From NCBI RefSeq assembly GCF_018119405.1, contig NZ_JAGPWC010000019.1, positions 1 to 64,000 on the forward strand: DNA of 64,000 bases. The letters run 5' to 3'. A model generated the notes under the pieces. It ran no database searches, had not been told where the DNA came from, and saw nothing but the letters and a program-made list of their open reading frames with translations. The stretch is from Massilia sp. ST3 (GTDB lineage Bacteria > Pseudomonadota > Gammaproteobacteria > Burkholderiales > Burkholderiaceae_D). Both the position numbers and the translations under genes were made by a program. Of the stretch, positions 60,976 through 64,000 are shown piece by piece (position 1 is the stretch's first letter; each line of letters starts with the position of its first letter).

Positions 60976-62052
60976 GTGATATTAACTCCTGCGCCGAATT
61001 CGGCGGAAATGCCTTTGGACACCGATCTGGACGACGACCTCGAAGGGGGCTTCGAAGCCGCCTCGGGTATCGACCTGTCGCCGATCACCCTCAACCTGAC
61101 GCCGGAAGCCTGCGGCCAGCGCCTCGACAAGGTCGTCGCCGGCCTGGTGCCGCAATTCTCGCGCAGCCGCCTGCAGCTCTGGTTCGAAGGCGGCCACATC
61201 AAGGTGGACGGCAAGCCGGCGCGCGGCAAGGATACCGCCTACGGCGACGAAGTCATCGTCATCGAGCCGCAGGCCGCGCCGGAGGACACCGCCTTCACCC
61301 CGGAGCCGATGGACCTGAACATCGTCTACGAGGACGACGACATCCTGGTGATCAACAAGCCGGCCGGACTGGTGGTCCACCCGGGCGCCGGCAACTGGAC
61401 CGGCACCATGCTCAACGGCCTGCTGCACCATTGCCCGCAGCTGGTGGGCGTGCCGCGCGCCGGCATCGTGCACCGCCTCGACAAGGACACGAGCGGCCTG
61501 ATGGTGGTCGGCAAGACCCTGGCCTCGCAGACCGACCTGGTGCGCCAGCTGCAGGCGCGCACCGTCAAGCGCGAATACTTCGCCCTGGTATGGGGCACGC
61601 CGCGCCTGTCCGGCACGATCGACGCCGGCATGGGCCGCGACCCGCGCGACCGCGTCAAGATGGCGGTGTCGACCAGCCCCTTCGCCAAGCCGGCCATCAC
61701 CCACTACGAACGCGTCGCCACGGGCGAACTGGACCGCCGTCCGGTGAGCCTGGTGCGCTGCAGGCTGGAAACCGGCCGCACCCACCAGATCCGCGTCCAC
61801 ATGCAGTCGCTGGGCTTCGCGCTGGTGGGCGACAACGTCTACGGCAAGCGCCATCTGACCCCGGTCTTCCACCGCCAGGCGCTGCAGGCGCGCCGCCTCG
61901 GCCTGGTGCATCCGGGCACGGGCGAGCAATGCGAATGGACCGTGCCGCTGGCCGACGATTTCGCCGAGCTGATCGCGCGCGCGGGCATCGAGGAGCCGGG
62001 TGACGACAATCCGCCCGCGGACGACGACTTCGACGGCGGGGACGAGGAGTAA
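60976..62052 (+). CDS. rluD: 23S rRNA pseudouridine synthase
   Basis: A 358-residue enzyme that isomerises uridines in helix 69 of 23S rRNA. An N-terminal acidic leader is followed by an S4 RNA-binding domain (RLDKVVAGLVPQFSRSRLQ), then the catalytic domain with the Asp in HRLDKDTSGLMVV and the RTHQIRVH box. The GTG start is annotated; an ATG at 61009 would shorten the leader by 11 residues. It is followed immediately by pgeF, as in most related genomes. Confidence 0.92.
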   Translation: MILTPAPNSAEMPLDTDLDDDLEGGFEAASGIDLSPITLNLTPEACGQRLDKVVAGLVPQFSRSRLQLWFEGGHIKVDGKPARGKDTAYGDEVIVIEPQAAPEDTAFTPEPMDLNIVYEDDDILVINKPAGLVVHPGAGNWTGTMLNGLLHHCPQLVGVPRAGIVHRLDKDTSGLMVVGKTLASQTDLVRQLQARTVKREYFALVWGTPRLSGTIDAGMGRDPRDRVKMAVSTSPFAKPAITHYERVATGELDRRPVSLVRCRLETGRTHQIRVHMQSLGFALVGDNVYGKRHLTPVFHRQALQARRLGLVHPGTGEQCEWTVPLADDFAELIARAGIEEPGDDNPPADDDFDGGDEE

Positions 62053-62829
62053 ATGGAGCGCGGCGCACTGGTGTTCCCGGACTGGCCGGACCTGCCGCCA
62101 TCAATCGGCGCGCTGGCGACCAGCCGCGACGGCGGGGTGAGCACAGGCCCCTACGATGACGGCAAGGGCGGCGGCGGCCTCAACCTGGGCCTGCACGTGG
62201 GCGACGATCCGGAAGCCGTGCGCGCCAACCGCGCGCTGCTGCAGAAGGTCTTGCCCGGCCGTCCAGCCTGGATCTCGCAGGTGCATGGCGCCGAGGTGGT
62301 CGATGCCGCCACCGTGGGGCCGGACCAGCCGGTGCGCGTGGGCGACGCCAGCATCGCGAGCGCGCCTGGCGTGGTGTGCGCGATCCTGACCGCCGACTGC
62401 CTGCCGGTGCTGTTCGCCGATCTCGATGGCAAGGTGGTGGGCGCGGCACATGCGGGCTGGCGCGGCCTGGCCGGCGGCGTGCTGGGCGCGACCGTGGCCG
62501 CCATGCGCAAGGCCGGGGCAGGGGAGATCACGGCCTGGATGGGCCCGGCCATCGGCGCCACCGCCTTCGAAGTCGGACCCGACGTGCTGGAAGCGTTCAC
62601 CAATGCCCTACCCGGGGCGGATGTGCGCCCCGCTTTCCAGCCCTATCCTGGCCGCGAGGGCAAATATCTGGCCGACATGTTCGCGTTGGCCCGCCTGATG
62701 CTGGCGAAAGACGGCGTCACCCGCGTCCATGGCGGCACGCTGTGCACGGCCACCGCGCCGGAACGCTTCTATTCCTATCGCCGCGACGGCGTGACTGGCC
62801 GCCAGGTAAGTTTGATCTGGCTCAATTAA
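62053..62829 (+). CDS. pgeF: Purine nucleoside phosphorylase / laccase-domain protein (YfiH)
   Basis: A 258-residue protein of the multicopper-oxidase-fold 'laccase domain' family. The zinc-binding set is visible: His in QVHGAEVV, Cys in LTADCLPVL, His in AAHAGWRGL. The family cleaves adenosine and inosine and edits peptidoglycan precursors in E. coli. It starts directly after the rluD stop. Confidence 0.9.
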   Translation: MERGALVFPDWPDLPPSIGALATSRDGGVSTGPYDDGKGGGGLNLGLHVGDDPEAVRANRALLQKVLPGRPAWISQVHGAEVVDAATVGPDQPVRVGDASIASAPGVVCAILTADCLPVLFADLDGKVVGAAHAGWRGLAGGVLGATVAAMRKAGAGEITAWMGPAIGATAFEVGPDVLEAFTNALPGADVRPAFQPYPGREGKYLADMFALARLMLAKDGVTRVHGGTLCTATAPERFYSYRRDGVTGRQVSLIWLN

Positions 62830-62841
62830 GACGGCGGCCCA

Positions 62842-62870
62842 GACGGCGATACTGCTCAGTTATCGCCGTC
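62842..62870. terminator. Hairpin between convergent genes
   Basis: GACGGCGATA and TATCGCCGTC are perfect 10-bp arms with a 9-base loop. The stop codon of the small membrane protein gene lies in the loop. No T run follows. Confidence 0.45.
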
Positions 62871-63068
62871 GGCGGCGGCGCTGTCTTGCGCCGCCCGGGC
62901 CTGGAGTTCCCGCTTTGCGCGGCGCCGTTTCGATCCTGTCAGGTAAAAAAGGATGGACAAAGGCACCACGCAATACGCAAGAAACGTCATAATCCCTCCG
63001 GTAACGGTCGGTTCGGTTGCCGCCATGAGTACGACGACATAAATCCAGGCGACGGCCACGATCCACAT
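62856..63068 (-). CDS. Small two-helix membrane protein
   Basis: A 70-residue protein with two hydrophobic helices (about 2-17 and 24-43) and a basic RRRAKRELQ tail. A good AAAGGA site precedes the ATG. It lies between pgeF and phaC in the opposite direction. Unknown function. Confidence 0.6.
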   Translation of the reverse strand: MWIVAVAWIYVVVLMAATEPTVTGGIMTFLAYCVVPLSILFYLTGSKRRRAKRELQARAAQDSAAADGDN

Positions 63069-63120
63069 GATTTGTTTCCTTTGGTGATGTAATCCCCGAT
63101 TCTAAACAACGGACGACCAC

Positions 63121-64000
63121 ATGAACATGCCCGACCCGCAAGCGTTTGCCTCCACCTGGATGTCCCAGTTCACCGATCCTTCCGCCTGGCAGAGCTGGAT
63201 GACCATGCCGGCCCTGACCCCGACGGCGAACGGCCACAATCCGCTGGCCGGCATCCTGAAGGACTTCGGCGCCGGCATCGCCCCAGGCAAGCTGGAAGCG
63301 CTGCGCGGCGACTACCTCAAGAAGATCGGCCAGCTGTGGCAGGACTTCATGTCCGGCAAGGCCCCGGTCCTGCACGACAAGCGCTTTTCCGGCTCGGCCT
63401 GGACCGAGAACCCGATGTCGGCCTTCTCGGCTGCCTCCTACCTGTTGAATTCCGAGTTCATGCTGGCGCTGGCCGACGCCGTCGAGGCCGGCCCGCGCGA
63501 GCGCCAGAAGATCCGCTTCGCGGTCCAGCAGATGGTCGACGCCATGTCGCCGGCGAACTTCTTCGCCACCAACCCGGAAGCGCAGAAGCACCTGATCGAA
63601 ACCAAGGGCGAAAGCCTGACCAAGGGCCTGGCCAACATGCTGGGCGACCTGCAGAAGGGGCGCATCTCGCAGTCCGACGAATCGGCCTTCGAGGTCGGCC
63701 GCAATGTCGGCACCACGCCGGGCCAGGTCGTGTACGAGAACGAGCTGTTCCAGCTGATCCAGTACACGCCGACCACGCCGACCGTGCACAAGCTGCCGCT
63801 GCTGATGATCCCGCCTTGCATCAACAAGTTCTACATCCTGGATCTGCAGCCGGAAAATTCCCTGGTGCGCTACGTGGTGGAGCAGGGCAATACCGTATTC
63901 ATGGTGTCCTGGCGTAACCCGGACCGTGGCCTGGCCAACGTCAGCTGGGACGACTATGTCGAGAAAGGCGCGATCCGCGCGCTCGACGTGGTGAACGAGA
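63121..64000 (+). CDS. phaC: Class I PHA synthase, N-terminal part
   Basis: The first 293 residues of PhaC (runs past the right edge). It has the class I N-terminal domain (FDPSAWQSW-type leader, MVDAMSPANFFATNPEA) and the strands LLMIPPCINKFYILDLQPENS and FMVSWRNPD, but the catalytic Cys box is beyond the window. It makes poly(3-hydroxybutyrate). The pgeF-phaC order is usual for the family and marks this as the main phaC; the copy near 14 kb is a paralogue. Confidence 0.9.
   Translation, partial: MNMPDPQAFASTWMSQFTDPSAWQSWMTMPALTPTANGHNPLAGILKDFGAGIAPGKLEALRGDYLKKIGQLWQDFMSGKAPVLHDKRFSGSAWTENPMSAFSAASYLLNSEFMLALADAVEAGPRERQKIRFAVQQMVDAMSPANFFATNPEAQKHLIETKGESLTKGLANMLGDLQKGRISQSDESAFEVGRNVGTTPGQVVYENELFQLIQYTPTTPTVHKLPLLMIPPCINKFYILDLQPENSLVRYVVEQGNTVFMVSWRNPDRGLANVSWDDYVEKGAIRALDVVNE

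Overview
The window is GC-rich chromosomal DNA from a betaproteobacterium, most likely an Oxalobacteraceae member of the Massilia/Telluria/Duganella type. This rests on gene content read from the sequence: class I PHA synthases, a mannose-sensitive-haemagglutinin-type (MSH) pilus locus, a PEP-CTERM protein, a PaoABC-type molybdenum oxidoreductase, and the rluD-pgeF-phaC order. No taxonomic marker such as 16S rRNA is present, so the genus is an inference. Nearly all of the window is protein coding. There is one tRNA (Leu, anticodon TAA), and I see no CRISPR array, insertion sequence or integrase.

Layout. 1-2.3 kb: a minus-strand Ser/Thr kinase coupled to a membrane protein that runs off the left edge, then small proteins including a glycine-zipper protein with tandem repeats. 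2.5-9.3 kb: mixed single genes (metallophosphoesterase, M28 peptidase, lipoprotein, HMCES/YedK, two small membrane proteins, a HEPN-like protein, a PAS-GGDEF diguanylate cyclase). 9.5-13.3 kb: paoABC. 13.6-16.3 kb: a PHA synthase paralogue plus a universal stress protein, preceded by two FNR/Anr-like boxes. 16.4-17.9 kb: a lower-GC patch with an unknown gene and an orphan terminator, next to tRNA-Leu. 18-26.6 kb: an orphan ParB-like protein, a penicillin-acylase-family enzyme, an acetyltransferase, thymidine kinase, a membrane HExxH protein, tail-specific protease and a PEP-CTERM protein. 26.8-30 kb: an operon of two acyl-CoA dehydrogenases and two MaoC hydratases. 30.1-35.6 kb: a 1499-residue hybrid kinase translationally coupled to a REC-GGDEF response regulator. 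35.7-38.8 kb: an acyl-CoA dehydrogenase / APH-fold phosphotransferase / histidine phosphatase set. 38.9-55.7 kb: the MSH-type pilus locus, in two blocks (E-G-F-A-A'-C-D-O-P-Q, then I-N-J-K-L-M-N) that are rearranged relative to the Vibrio order. 55.7-64 kb: a LysR/SDR pair, an aminotransferase, a PIN protein, yaaA, bamD, rluD, pgeF, and the start of the main phaC.

How parts may connect. The pilus ATPase MshE carries two N-terminal MshEN motifs, which bind c-di-GMP in this family. The window also encodes two GGEEF diguanylate cyclases with I-sites, one coupled to the large sensor kinase, so surface attachment is plausibly under c-di-GMP control. Fatty-acid or branched acyl-CoA degradation genes and two PHA synthases suggest a flow of acyl-CoA to storage polymer. 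The upstream FNR-like sites suggest the universal-stress-protein/PhaC pair is induced at low oxygen. These links are inferences from neighbours and motifs.
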